The notes under the pieces were generated by a model. It saw only the letters and a program-made list of their open reading frames with translations, was not told where the DNA came from and did no database searches. A DNA stretch of 58,784 nucleotides from a virus. How positions within the stretch are numbered: position 1 is the first letter of the stretch; the number at the start of each line of letters is the position of its first letter. The position numbers and the translations under genes were made by a program. The DNA lies in the IMG/VR virus record IMGVR_UViG_3300038701_000942, positions 1 through 58,784 of that record, one strand, 5' to 3'. This document shows positions 35,115 to 44,630 of the stretch, one piece after another.

Positions 35115-35306
35115 TTATCTGTGTCTACGACTCAACATGTCAGATAACGTCTCGTAATCTTTTCCTTTGGGCTTGGGCTCGGACTTCTTTTTCTTCTTGT
35201 CTTTCTTATCCTTGTCAAAACCGAATATGTCCTTGAATCCCACCTCAACTTTGTCGGTATATTCCTTGATCTTTTGGCCGGCTGTTTTGGATTTCTTATC
35301 CGCCAT
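35115..35306 (-). CDS. Lys-rich 63-aa protein
   Basis: The start is ATG 35306 (MADKKSKTAGQKIKEY) with GGAG upstream. A KDKKDKKKKKSEPKPKGK run dominates the second half. It overlaps the preceding membrane protein gene by 11 nt. It may bind DNA or the cell envelope; no family was recognised. Confidence 0.6.
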   Translation of the reverse strand: MADKKSKTAGQKIKEYTDKVEVGFKDIFGFDKDKKDKKKKKSEPKPKGKDYETLSDMLSRRHR

Positions 35307-35511
35307 TGAATGGACTCCGCAATATGTCATACAAGGCAGCGGCCATGAAACCAACAACAGTCAACAACGCAGTCATAGACAACTTAAGGTGTCCCTTGAT
35401 CCAGCCGATGTCATTGCGGTTCTCGGTAATACGATCTTGGAAAGTTTCTACCTTGTCCTCAAGGCGGTCAAAGCGTTGGTCCATATGTTGCCGTAGGTCT
35501 TCTAGGTTCAT
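35296..35511 (-). CDS. XhlA-like holin/hemolysin candidate
   Basis: The 71-residue product has an amphipathic coiled-coil N-terminus (RQHMDQRFDRLEDKVETFQD) and one C-terminal transmembrane helix (SMTALLTVVGFMAAALYDIL). This layout is shared with XhlA/hemolysin-type accessory lysis proteins. Start ATG 35511 overlaps the stop of a 14-codon gene (TGATG). The lysis role is an inference. Confidence 0.65.
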   Translation of the reverse strand: MNLEDLRQHMDQRFDRLEDKVETFQDRITENRNDIGWIKGHLKLSMTALLTVVGFMAAALYDILRSPFNGG

Positions 35512-35555
35512 CAGAATCCGCTACCGCAATGGCCGCATGTTGGGCATTTTTTCAT
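35511..35555 (-). CDS. 14-aa Cys-rich micropeptide, MKKCPTCGHCGSGF
   Basis: The ATG (35555) overlaps the tail-fibre stop as ATGA and has GGAGG eight bases upstream. Its TGA overlaps the next ATG as TGATG. A strong ribosome-binding site plus coupling at both ends argues that it is translated. The CPTCGHC core could hold a metal ion. It might instead serve only as a translational relay between fibre and holin-like genes. Confidence 0.55.
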   Translation of the reverse strand: MKKCPTCGHCGSGF

Positions 35556-37600
35556 TGAGAAATCCTCCAGGAGACTGAGCCTCTGTAAGTCGTGCTGGTT
35601 GGAAAATTCTCATTAGCAAGCGCATCATCACGGCAATAAAAGTCAAATTGTCCGTTGGTTCGGATGCGAATGCTGAAGATATTATCTCCCGTGACATACC
35701 AGGTTCCATAAACGCTATCTGATGGTCTGTACGCGGCTGCTATTACAGCACTGTCTGGGAATATTTGATTGCTGGTAGAAGATGATCCTGTTGAAATTCT
35801 GAAATCCATGGTGACTAGGCGACCAATTTTTGTAATCCATACAGAGGCTCCGCCTCCTGACCCAACACCTGTTAATCCTGGCGAGCTTTGTAGGTTTTCA
35901 TAATCTAATTCGATATAGTCTGTTAATGTGTTGTCTCCGAGATTGACGCCATCATCAAATGTTTTGACCCCGGAAAAGGTTTGGGCTGAGATTGTAACCA
36001 CTCCGGGGACAGAATCACTTGCAGATACTATTTTCGATCCAGCAATAGCAGCAGAAGCGTTTATGTCTGCGTTGACAATTACGCCTGATTTTATTGTTAA
36101 TCCATTTGTATCGTCGGCCAGGATATCTCCGACTGAAGATGTATCAACGGCTGCTGCGGTTCCAGAGTTGCCTACTTTTATATTCTGTTCGTCGAGCGCA
36201 TCCGTAGCGACCGTTGACCACGAATAGCCTTCCGATCCATCTGTAGTTAAGACCTGTAAATTAGACCCATCAGACAAGTCAGCAAAAGCTTGTAGCTTTG
36301 AATTCTGTGCCTGAACATCTGTTCCTATTACTAAAGAACTTATGGCACTGGTATTGGCAGTCACAGCCGCAGTTGCTGCGACGTCGGTAGCTAGAGTGCC
36401 TAGGGTGTGGTCACCTTTAACATATTGCGCACTGGACCCCGATACAAAGCCAACCGGAGTTTCTGTACCATCACTTGCTAGTGAGTAAAGGGTCTCGTTT
36501 GATTTGAAATAAAGTTTGTTCTGTCCGGCAGGTGGATTAGCAGGCGTAGTCAGTTGGTCAAGGACCAAGGACTTCTGGAACCTAGATTCGCCTTCAGATA
36601 AGATCGAATATGAATTAGTTATTGCTCCACTACTTACAGTGGTTGGTTCTTTGGCTAGAATCGAAGCTGCCGTGGTTATAGTCGATGAGCCACCGGCTGT
36701 GATTAATGCATAGACGCCGGCTGCTGAAGTAGTTGTTCCTGTGCCTTGATTCAGGATGTCGAAGTATCCAGCAGCTACTTGTCCAGAGATATCTTGACTG
36801 GCTCCACTGTCTACAATTACCGAACTCAACACTCCTAGCTGATTTCCGGTGGTAGTTCCTGCTGCAGCATCTACAGTGTGTGCGCTGTCTATCCCATAGC
36901 TGGCGTTAACTGTATCATTGGACTGGATCACCTTGAGCTTCGCTGAACCCAAGGAGCCCCCCAAAGCCAAACTGGTGCCAGTGGCCGCACCCAGAACTGG
37001 AGATATCAAGGTCGGAGTATCGGCAAATACCAATACCCCCGAGCCGGTTTCGTCAGTAATAGCAGCCCTAAGGTTGGCCGAGGATGGGGTGGCCAGTAGT
37101 GTGGCAACACCTGTACCTAAGCCGGTGATGCTGGTCACTGGTAAGCCAGTGGCATTAGTAAGAACAAGAGCAGATGGTGTGCCTAACGCCGGAGTAACTA
37201 GAGTCGGGGATTCAGCGAACACCAGTGCGCCGGTACCTGTTTCATCAGTAATGGCGGCCTTGAGATTGGCACTGGTGGGCGTAGCCAGCAAAGTAGCCAC
37301 TCCGGTGCCCAAGCCGGCAATGCCCGTAGATACTGGTAAACCGGTGGCATTAGTAAGAACACCGCTGGCAGGAGTTCCCAATGCGGGTGCCACAAATGTT
37401 TTATTCTCTAAGGTGTCTGTGGTATTCCGGCCAACTAAAACGTCGGTTGTACCACTGGTGGGCGTGGGCAATGTAAACGTATTATCTGCGGCCAGATCTG
37501 GTGCCAGTAACTTAGTAGATCCACCATTGCTGGCTGAGTCCAAGGTAATGGACGATCCAGTGGTTTCGATTGGTCCGCGTTGATTTTTGGTTGTCGACAT
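35552..37600 (-). CDS. Tail fibre protein
   Basis: The 682-residue protein has two tandem 65-residue repeats (residues about 72-200) rich in Ala, Thr, Gly and Leu. A long beta-rich shaft follows (repeated AQNSKLQAFADLSD-like turns), then a C-terminal domain (GGGASVWITKIGRLVTMDFRI, YCRDDALANENFP) that probably binds the receptor. The layout matches marine and environmental phage fibres. It is separated from the head protein gene by a short gap with a ribosome-binding site. Confidence 0.75.
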   Translation of the reverse strand: MSTTKNQRGPIETTGSSITLDSASNGGSTKLLAPDLAADNTFTLPTPTSGTTDVLVGRNTTDTLENKTFVAPALGTPASGVLTNATGLPVSTGIAGLGTGVATLLATPTSANLKAAITDETGTGALVFAESPTLVTPALGTPSALVLTNATGLPVTSITGLGTGVATLLATPSSANLRAAITDETGSGVLVFADTPTLISPVLGAATGTSLALGGSLGSAKLKVIQSNDTVNASYGIDSAHTVDAAAGTTTGNQLGVLSSVIVDSGASQDISGQVAAGYFDILNQGTGTTTSAAGVYALITAGGSSTITTAASILAKEPTTVSSGAITNSYSILSEGESRFQKSLVLDQLTTPANPPAGQNKLYFKSNETLYSLASDGTETPVGFVSGSSAQYVKGDHTLGTLATDVAATAAVTANTSAISSLVIGTDVQAQNSKLQAFADLSDGSNLQVLTTDGSEGYSWSTVATDALDEQNIKVGNSGTAAAVDTSSVGDILADDTNGLTIKSGVIVNADINASAAIAGSKIVSASDSVPGVVTISAQTFSGVKTFDDGVNLGDNTLTDYIELDYENLQSSPGLTGVGSGGGASVWITKIGRLVTMDFRISTGSSSTSNQIFPDSAVIAAAYRPSDSVYGTWYVTGDNIFSIRIRTNGQFDFYCRDDALANENFPTSTTYRGSVSWRISQ
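37001..37387 (-). repeat. Two tandem 65-residue repeats in the tail fibre
   Basis: The two units begin at PALGTPASGVLTNATGLPV and PALGTPSALVLTNATGLPV, and both continue GLGTGVATLLATPxSANLxAAITDETG. Protein identity is high but the DNA has diverged at many third positions, so this is an old duplication of a fibre-shaft module. Confidence 0.8.
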
Positions 37601-37666
37601 AAATAATTCCCAAGCTCAGATCATGTGTGAAATGCCGGCCCCCGAATGGGAGCCGACAGGTTGGGA

Positions 37667-38158
37667 TTACGCTATGGCTGTTCCGAACAGAATCCACTCG
37701 GTACCATCACAGTACAGATTGGCAAAGTCATTGGCTGCATCTAAAGCTGTGTAGCTTGCGTCTGCTCCGGCAATGTTTGCACCATCTGCATTCTGAGTAA
37801 TAGTCAACGTAGCAGATCCACGTTGGCAGAAGTAAATACTGCGTCCGACATTGTCTGCGGCTGGGGGCAATGTAACAGCAATGGCATCATTGACTACGAC
37901 CTGTGTAACTCCGTCTCCGGTGGCAATGGCAAAATCATCTGCCGCAGCTGCACTGTAGGATACTTTTGGGCTGGCAGCGGCCAACTTGTTAATTGCATCG
38001 TCAGCATCGTTTGGCGCAGCAGGAGTGCCCGGCAGAGTTGTGAAGTCTGTAGCGGCACTGGGGGTAAATGCTTTGGCGGTCTCGATGACCTTGAGTTCGC
38101 GTTTGTTGTGGCGTGTTGGGTATACTCCAGCATCACCTTCTGAGTATGAATTTGCCAT
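37667..38158 (-). CDS. Head decoration or fibre-type protein
   Basis: The start is ATG 38158 with GGAG upstream; an upstream in-frame ATG lacks one. The 163-residue protein has a basic N-terminus (YPTRHNKRELKVIE), a central Ala-rich region and a beta-rich C-terminus (RSIYFCQRGSATLTITQNADGANIAG, YCDGTEWILFG). This resembles head-fibre or decoration proteins. It lies directly after the capsid gene. Confidence 0.6.
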   Translation of the reverse strand: MANSYSEGDAGVYPTRHNKRELKVIETAKAFTPSAATDFTTLPGTPAAPNDADDAINKLAAASPKVSYSAAAADDFAIATGDGVTQVVVNDAIAVTLPPAADNVGRSIYFCQRGSATLTITQNADGANIAGADASYTALDAANDFANLYCDGTEWILFGTAIA

Positions 38159-38324
38159 GTCTTTCTCCGTTGTGGTCTTGGACCACTTGTTGTGTTTGCA
38201 CCGGCTGTAGATCGACCACAATAATCGCTACAGTCTGCATTTAAGTTGGCCCGGATATTACCCTCCGAGCCACAGGGCAGGTGTGTTTTGTAACCGCGAT
38301 ACACCCAGACCGCATTCGTTTGTA

Positions 38325-39698
38325 TTAGCTAGTTACAGTAAAGTTCTCGATACAGCCGATTGCGCGTGGCAACTTACTGATAAGAACACCAGATTGCTCG
38401 AAGAATGTTTCCATTGATCGGCCATATCCGGCACTGGAGACTGACAAGTGCATTGGGTCATTGCCGTTTGGCTTGACTTGCTGCGCATCTTTGCCGATAT
38501 AACATAGTGCTTCCTTGCCTTTAGGTGGCAACCAGATTCGCTGTGCGTGACAGAATTCGTCAGGAACGAACTCGACACGATCACGTCCGTGAACATAACC
38601 AACACCCTTAACACCGCGATCAGAATCTTCGATGCTGTGGAAACGACGATCAGTCTCACGTGACTCAACGATTGAATCATAAGATTCGTCAGCCATGAAA
38701 GCCGAGTCGTAAGTGTTACGGCCTTTACCTGCACGTCTTTTGAGCTTACTGATCAACTGTTGGAAATGCTTGGAATCAAGTGTAGCAGCACTGAGGTCTT
38801 TGCGTGTACCGCTGGTGGCACCTGACATTGTCAGACCGTGAACAGTACGTCCATCATCTGCAGTCAAAGTTTCAAGACCGGCCATTACTTGGCTGAGCTT
38901 AGCATAGTCAACAGCAATCGAGCTGAGATCATTTGCAGTTGTACCAGTACGGTAAATGTGATCAGTAGTAACGATTGTACCAACACCCGTGATTGTAAGG
39001 TCACTGTCAGAAGCAGTGTAACCAGAACAAGTAACAGTCTTGGCTTCGTCGTCTACGGACTCAACTTTGAATACGCTGACGTTGTTACCACCGGCATTAG
39101 CTGCAAGTCTTGCAGTTCCAGCAATAGCAGCAACTTTGATCAAGTCACCGTCTTGGAACCAACGTGTGAACGACTGACCAGCGAAAGCAGTAGCTTCGTT
39201 GATTGTGAATGTGATCTGTCCACCAGAAACTTGAGCAGCACCATTCAGACGCCCAATAGAACCAGAACCATCGCCTTGAAGTTCGATACACTTGAGACGC
39301 GCAAACGCAATCTGCTTGTTATCTAGCTCAGTTGCCAGTGGCTTTGCGTATTGCATAAGCTCGGAACCAGTTTTGCCTTCGAGAACACGTGGAACATCTA
39401 CAGTCCATGCCCATTCTTTGTAAAGTGCTTCTGGCTCAACGAGATTAGAACGTTGCGCACTTGGGTAAGTACCAGTACCATCGGCAGACATTGCCTGGAC
39501 CGCACCGTATCCTAGTTGGTCGATCAACAGAAACTTGACAGAACGTGCCATTGCGTCCATCTCGGACAACTGCTTGACATATCCCCACATGTCACTGTTC
39601 TCAGATACCTGGCGTGTGAAGCCATTCATCTGATAGATTTTTAGAAATTGATGAATATCAATATTTGTAAGTAAGTTTGAAATTGCTGAAGCGGCCAT
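38325..39698 (-). CDS. Major capsid protein
   Basis: The 457-residue protein follows the scaffold gene and starts MAASAISNLLTNIDIHQFLK behind TTAGGAGCC. Features include KFLLIDQLGYGAVQAMSADG, ELDNKQIAFARLKCIEL (spine-helix-like), a beta-rich inserted domain, and DRVEFVPDEFCHAQRIWLPPKGK towards the end. Position (portal, scaffold, this gene), length and codon use fit an HK97-fold major capsid protein. The assignment rests mostly on context. Confidence 0.8.
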   Translation of the reverse strand: MAASAISNLLTNIDIHQFLKIYQMNGFTRQVSENSDMWGYVKQLSEMDAMARSVKFLLIDQLGYGAVQAMSADGTGTYPSAQRSNLVEPEALYKEWAWTVDVPRVLEGKTGSELMQYAKPLATELDNKQIAFARLKCIELQGDGSGSIGRLNGAAQVSGGQITFTINEATAFAGQSFTRWFQDGDLIKVAAIAGTARLAANAGGNNVSVFKVESVDDEAKTVTCSGYTASDSDLTITGVGTIVTTDHIYRTGTTANDLSSIAVDYAKLSQVMAGLETLTADDGRTVHGLTMSGATSGTRKDLSAATLDSKHFQQLISKLKRRAGKGRNTYDSAFMADESYDSIVESRETDRRFHSIEDSDRGVKGVGYVHGRDRVEFVPDEFCHAQRIWLPPKGKEALCYIGKDAQQVKPNGNDPMHLSVSSAGYGRSMETFFEQSGVLISKLPRAIGCIENFTVTS

Positions 39699-39738
39699 TA
39701 TTGGCTCCTAAAGTTAGCTAAGATTAGCTGTAGTTAAA

Positions 39739-40866
39739 TTAAATTGACCCACGGCCTCTGAGCATGTCTACCAAATCAGACATTGACCCGTTGCCTTTTT
39801 GCCATTCCGAGGCAATATCCGGCTGACCGTAGTTACGTGTGGAAGCTACCTGGGCGTTTTGCTTTGATACTTCCGATTGTTGTGAAACTTTTTCATCAGC
39901 GATCTTGGAGGATGTACGCTCCTGGTTCTGAATGAGTCGTTTCGCTCGATTGGCATATGCTCGGCGGATATCTCGTTGTGTGACATTTTGCTCACCATTA
40001 GCTTCGCGTTTACGCTGAATCTTTATGATGTCGGCCATAGCAGCCGAGTGCAGCATATCATTCAAGTCTGATACTGCGTCTGCGTCATCAACCCACTGTG
40101 ACAAATCATATCGACTTCGTGCATCTTCGATGTACCCTGAGAACTCGGTTTCCTGAACTTGTTCAGACCGGGCGTTAAGACGGGCTTCTAAGGCTGCAAT
40201 CCTGTCGGCATCTTTTTGCCGCTGGAGTTGTTCTGTACTCTTTTGTTTTTCCAGATCCATCTGCAGTCGTTTTTCAGGACTGGCGTTCTGGTATGCTACG
40301 CGTTCTTCTACCAGCGACTCGATGAATGCTTCGGTATTTTCTCCGAAGATGGTCGCCAATGCGTGTTCTTTGTGGCCTTGGTCCATAAGACGTCGGGCTG
40401 CCTCAACGCGTTCGGCTACTTCAAACTTTGATTCCGAGTCAGCAAATTTCTGCAACTTGGCTTCAAGATCTTTAGATTGCTGGGCAATCTCCTGAACTCG
40501 TTTGTCAAACCGCAGTCCTTTATTGAGCAGTGACTTAAAGCTCTCGTCAGCTGGATCAATCTTTACTTTGACCGGTTTGTCGTATCCCTTGACTTTTAAT
40601 TCAACTTCTTGTATATTGTCTACAGAAGGTTGAGCACTGGCTTCGGCATTCGGATCAATATCAACAGCAGGGGAGTCTTTGTCATATTCAGTTAAGGACT
40701 CAAGATCAGTCGGACTCGTGACGTGGGACTCGGGTTCCCACTTATCTTGGGCCGGCACAGCGCTTCCTTCTCCGCTCATGGCACTCATCAGGGCGTTGCC
40801 TACATCAGCTGTTGATGTCTGAGCTGATTCCGGCATTGTTGCTGTGTTGTCTTGTGGTATTGTCAT
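39739..40866 (-). CDS. Capsid scaffold protein
   Basis: The 375-residue protein has an acidic, disordered N-terminus. A coiled-coil centre follows (QEIAQQSKDLEAKLQKFAD, RQKDADRIAALEARLNARSEQ), then a basic helical C-terminus (RRAYANRAKRLIQNQ). This is the standard design of podoviral scaffolds, which guide procapsid assembly and leave before DNA packaging. It has its own promoter at 40950 and precedes the capsid gene. Confidence 0.82.
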   Translation of the reverse strand: MTIPQDNTATMPESAQTSTADVGNALMSAMSGEGSAVPAQDKWEPESHVTSPTDLESLTEYDKDSPAVDIDPNAEASAQPSVDNIQEVELKVKGYDKPVKVKIDPADESFKSLLNKGLRFDKRVQEIAQQSKDLEAKLQKFADSESKFEVAERVEAARRLMDQGHKEHALATIFGENTEAFIESLVEERVAYQNASPEKRLQMDLEKQKSTEQLQRQKDADRIAALEARLNARSEQVQETEFSGYIEDARSRYDLSQWVDDADAVSDLNDMLHSAAMADIIKIQRKREANGEQNVTQRDIRRAYANRAKRLIQNQERTSSKIADEKVSQQSEVSKQNAQVASTRNYGQPDIASEWQKGNGSMSDLVDMLRGRGSI

Positions 40867-40949
40867 AATTCTTCCCTTTGAGTTCCAGTGGGCCGTTATT
40901 GGCGAGCTGGTTTACATGCGTGTCAATAAAACACCTGCGGTTGTATTCA

Positions 40950-40978
40950 TGTATAGCACAATCCGTGCCAAAAGTCAA
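40950..40978 (-). promoter_or_regulatory. Promoter for scaffold and capsid genes
   Basis: On the minus strand TTGACT (40978-40973) and TATACA (40955-40950) are 17 bp apart. The predicted leader is about 75 nt. A separate promoter here would raise scaffold and capsid output above portal and terminase, as expected from their copy numbers. Confidence 0.8.
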
Positions 40979-41011
40979 GCATTAATTTAATTATTTTCTA
41001 AGTGCCTGTAA

Positions 41012-43012
41012 TTACAGTACCCCGCCTATGTCTGGCACTGCCGGCATTCCTGGCATTGGTCCACCCGGCGTTGGTTGGCCCGGTGCAGCTGGCACCCCGC
41101 CTGCGGCGTCTGCTGCCGGTGGTGCGGCTTGCTCGGCTGCCAACGCTTCTCGTTCATCGAGATGGGCGTATATGGCTTCCCGTAACTCGGCATCCAGTTC
41201 CAAGAAATCCCGAGTCATAGTGAATTCCAAGCCGGCTTCTGCCATCTCAAGGTGAAATGCCTTGCGCATGACACTAGCGGGTTCTATGTCCACTTGACCA
41301 GTTTTCTCGTAGCGTTCGATTGCTCGTTCAAAGATCTCTAGTTGGCGTTTGCGTGCCACTTCCATGGCATCAAACAGGTTGTCGATCTCGTTATATCTTA
41401 GCATCTGCACAATCTTCTTAGGATTAACGCCGGCTTCTTTGAGAACTTCGCGGGCTTGCATAATCTCTTCTCGACGCATGGCTGGATCAAGGCTGAAGTT
41501 GACGCCGTATTCCACTTGGACGACATATCCCGACTCAATATCGGCCCCCTCAAGGTATCTGATGGTTGGGGCATCTTCTGTTCCCAGTACCTCAAGCTTG
41601 CGCTTGGTCCTCCAGTTGGCAACAACAGACATTAGGTATGTCTTGTAAACAAATTCCACTAAAGCAGTGTATTTATTGAATAATCTGTGGCGCACCATGT
41701 TGGCCGCATTAATCGCAGTCTGATTGGCAAACCCAGACAACTCACGGTTCACTTGTCCCTTAAGTGCCTCGGTTACGCCCATAACGCCATCGATGGCATC
41801 GATCATTTGTGTCCTTAGATTATACACGTCACTGGAGACAGATGCCGGCTTAAGTTGATATGGAGCATGAGCATGCGTGCCATCGACGGTAATGATATCA
41901 ACAGGATCATCCGAGTAGTCTTCATCATTTGTATTAGACGACCCAAATACCACAAGCTTTATTGAACCATGAAGTTCAACGTTGTTCATAGTCATGTTAT
42001 CCAGCATGTCCACGACTTGGGCCAATCTAAGGGCGTAATCTACAGTTGTGCGTCCGTATACTTCGCCAGGCACATCAATGTCCGTAAGTATGCCATAGGG
42101 TAAGATTGCTTTGGGATGGGGGTTCTTGGTCATCGGCCCCAACAGGGTACCGTCTTCCAGGTGGAATGCTCGGCGACCAGCCATGCCATTTTCCGGCGAC
42201 CCCTTTTCGGTGTATTCGTAGACTTCGACCATCGAGTTCTCAAGCTCGTTGTCTGATCTTTGGTTTCCATTGTGCCCAGAGGCACTGTGGTTGCTGGTGA
42301 TACGCGAGGGGTGATTCTGCGCATCTACCAAGAAGTTTGCAAATGTTTCACGGTATTCGGGCCAAATTGAACACGCTTGTTCGTATGGTAACAATTTGCG
42401 CTCGAAGACGTACCGAACATCTTCCCAGAAATTGGGATCACGATCAAACCAGATATCCCAGATCAGCATTGGCCGACACTTATAGTCGCCATGCATCTCG
42501 ATCTCGCCAGACTTCTCGTCGAACTTGAGTACTTCACCAGCATGTGGGTCATGGTAAGATTTAACAAAGCCCGAACCATAGGTCAAGGTACTAAGGCTGA
42601 CTAGGTCCAAGTATTCTTGTAGCCTGTAGTTGTACCTGCCATACTTTATTACATCGTCGGCAGCTTCTGTAGCTCGACGGTCTGTCAGTTCGTTGGATGT
42701 TGGCTGTGGTATGACTGATGGTGGGTTGGCTGACATCTGTGAGTGCAGAAATCTGAGATTCTGGGCAACACGTGGAACGTGAATGCTGGTGCCAGGACTA
42801 GTGGCTTGGGCCTGGAATACTTCGGCCATACTGGAGTATGATAGTGTGGGCTTGGTCGACGGGTCACCGCTTGGCTTGAACAACAACGTCTCATTGGCTT
42901 CCCATCCTGCTTCGAAGTTGTCCTTGCGGTGTTTTTTGGCCAACTCAAGCCGGCGTGCTAGTATACCACGTGCTTCATCAGGAGACCAAGATTTTACTTG
43001 TAGCTTACTCAT
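41012..43012 (-). CDS. Portal protein
   Basis: The 666-residue protein has the size and sequence pattern of podoviral portals. These include IHVPRVAQNLRFLHSQMSA, LVSLSTLTYGSGFVKSYHD, WDIWFDRDPNFWEDVRYVFE, ILPYGILTDIDVPGEVYGR, and the long C-terminal helices (EIDNLFDAMEVARKRQLEIF). It ends in a Pro/Gly/Ala-rich tail. It forms the ring through which DNA enters the head. It follows the terminase and a small membrane protein gene. Confidence 0.87.
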   Translation of the reverse strand: MSKLQVKSWSPDEARGILARRLELAKKHRKDNFEAGWEANETLLFKPSGDPSTKPTLSYSSMAEVFQAQATSPGTSIHVPRVAQNLRFLHSQMSANPPSVIPQPTSNELTDRRATEAADDVIKYGRYNYRLQEYLDLVSLSTLTYGSGFVKSYHDPHAGEVLKFDEKSGEIEMHGDYKCRPMLIWDIWFDRDPNFWEDVRYVFERKLLPYEQACSIWPEYRETFANFLVDAQNHPSRITSNHSASGHNGNQRSDNELENSMVEVYEYTEKGSPENGMAGRRAFHLEDGTLLGPMTKNPHPKAILPYGILTDIDVPGEVYGRTTVDYALRLAQVVDMLDNMTMNNVELHGSIKLVVFGSSNTNDEDYSDDPVDIITVDGTHAHAPYQLKPASVSSDVYNLRTQMIDAIDGVMGVTEALKGQVNRELSGFANQTAINAANMVRHRLFNKYTALVEFVYKTYLMSVVANWRTKRKLEVLGTEDAPTIRYLEGADIESGYVVQVEYGVNFSLDPAMRREEIMQAREVLKEAGVNPKKIVQMLRYNEIDNLFDAMEVARKRQLEIFERAIERYEKTGQVDIEPASVMRKAFHLEMAEAGLEFTMTRDFLELDAELREAIYAHLDEREALAAEQAAPPAADAAGGVPAAPGQPTPGGPMPGMPAVPDIGGVL

Positions 43013-43026
43013 GTGTTATTCCTAGG

Positions 43027-43194
43027 TTAAAACCGGCGTTTACGTTGGGCCACGATTTGTATCAGACTTTGTCGAAACTCGGAGATATCTTTGCGGACTA
43101 TGCGGACTTCCCGCAAGTAATTCATGGCTTGCAAAAAGAAAACCATCGAGAAAATAAACTGTATTGTCAACAACGTAGCTATGACGTAGCCCAT
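43027..43194 (-). CDS. 55-aa membrane protein between terminase and portal
   Basis: The ATG at 43194 lies six bases behind GAGGAG and overlaps the end of the large terminase gene by 16 nt. Residues 3-25 form one membrane helix (IATLLTIQFIFSMVFFL); the rest is basic and cytoplasmic (RKDISEFRQSLIQIVAQRKRRF). Strong ribosome-binding site and coupling support it. It could be a holin- or spanin-like lysis protein; the function is unknown. Confidence 0.65.
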   Translation of the reverse strand: MGYVIATLLTIQFIFSMVFFLQAMNYLREVRIVRKDISEFRQSLIQIVAQRKRRF

Positions 43195-44630
43195 CGGCGT
43201 GCTCCTCGCATTTTGTGCATCTTAGTTATAGCACGTTTCTGTTCTTTTTGCAAGTGCTGTTTCCACTGGTGTCGGATGCGTTCTTCTGGCTTGACTTCTG
43301 CCTTGACTGTCTCGAAGCGTGGTTTCATTTGTATAAAGTATCGGAAGGTGTCGGCCGTATGATATTTCGATGCCTTCACGATGCGATCTGGGTTGTCTTC
43401 CGACCGCTGGCAAGTAAGCAGCTCGTCCACCAGTAGTTCCGATCCAGGACTCAGGAAGACACGGGTGGCTGCCAAAGCCGAGTTAACATCGTCAATCATG
43501 TTCTCTTTATTATATGACTTCTCGGTGATTGGGTGGTACTTGATGCCCACCAGCCCGGCTTCCTTGTAGAACCCACTGGGGTTACAGTCACATATTCTTT
43601 TGACTACGTTGAACGGCTCTAGCATGGCTTCAATAGTGGGAACCATCAGGCTGAAGGCATCGCCGTTGACATATTTTGCCATTACGCAATACCAGATGTC
43701 TTTGGCTGGTTCTCGTGCCCATACTGTCAGACCAGCCTTGCCGGATGCTGCAGGGTCTACAACTGCGACATGTGGCCACAGGTGCGGTTCGTATCCTTCG
43801 GGCCTTGCCCAGTTCTTTTCCGAGTCATACAGAAACACTGCGTTCTCAGAGGACATCCACTTGCCATTTAGTCTGGCTTGGAATTCGGCTTCCGAACTTG
43901 AGTTAGCTCGGTATTCTTCTATTACTTCTTCACGGCGGTTAGCAAATACGGGATTATCCAGTACGCTGATGAACCACTTTTGGGACTTCTTGGACTTGGT
44001 ATCCACAATCTTCTGGATCTCGACATTCCGCAACAACGGCGTAAACGTGCAGTACATAAATCCATTGGTGTCCAAAACACGCGCCCGTAGTTCTGTCAAC
44101 AAGCTGGCTTTGTTCGGCATTTCATCTAGCCACACTACGTGTGCAGCGTAACCTTGGGCTTTCTTACGTGCGGCTTCGGCGTCCTGGTGGCTAATAAAGA
44201 TTATTCGATTTCCAGTGGCAATGTGCTCGATGCGACTGATGGCATTACCGGACTTGACCACCTTATAGGTGCCGGGCTTCAGAAACAATTCCACCTTGGC
44301 GTTCCAAAGTGCGGAATCCATCTGCTCGCCGACCTGGCCAACAAATAGAATCGTTATGGGACCATCCCCCCATTCAGCTGGCCGTTTAACATAGGGGTGT
44401 GTTCCTTCGAACCACCAACTGACAATGCGTGCACCAAGCTGTGATTTGCCGGATCTGTTGGACCCAACCACGTAATGAATGTTCTTCTTTGACTTGATAA
44501 TCTCAAGCTGCCGTGGGGTTGGCCGGGAATTGACATGGTTAGCATCAAACGCCAGTGTCAACTTCTTGCGGTATTCAGCCTGCAGCTTTACCAGCTCCAG
44601 CTTCTTAAGTTGTATTGGCGTTAAATTCAA
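43179..44630 (-). CDS. terL: Terminase large subunit
   Basis: The 483-residue protein carries the packaging ATPase (Walker A GSNRSGKSQ near residue 57, Walker B HVVWLDEM). It also has the RNase H-fold nuclease (VAVVDPAASGKAGLTVW with the first Asp, VKRICDCNPSGF with the second). Together these cut concatemers and pump DNA into the procapsid. It starts 4 nt inside the end of the previous gene. Confidence 0.93.
   Translation of the reverse strand: MNLTPIQLKKLELVKLQAEYRKKLTLAFDANHVNSRPTPRQLEIIKSKKNIHYVVGSNRSGKSQLGARIVSWWFEGTHPYVKRPAEWGDGPITILFVGQVGEQMDSALWNAKVELFLKPGTYKVVKSGNAISRIEHIATGNRIIFISHQDAEAARKKAQGYAAHVVWLDEMPNKASLLTELRARVLDTNGFMYCTFTPLLRNVEIQKIVDTKSKKSQKWFISVLDNPVFANRREEVIEEYRANSSSEAEFQARLNGKWMSSENAVFLYDSEKNWARPEGYEPHLWPHVAVVDPAASGKAGLTVWAREPAKDIWYCVMAKYVNGDAFSLMVPTIEAMLEPFNVVKRICDCNPSGFYKEAGLVGIKYHPITEKSYNKENMIDDVNSALAATRVFLSPGSELLVDELLTCQRSEDNPDRIVKASKYHTADTFRYFIQMKPRFETVKAEVKPEERIRHQWKQHLQKEQKRAITKMHKMRGARRWATS

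Noticed and set aside
41006-41017. CTGTAATTACAG palindrome as a terminator of the portal gene
   Set aside because: It is AT-rich, has no loop or T-run and overlaps the portal stop codon.
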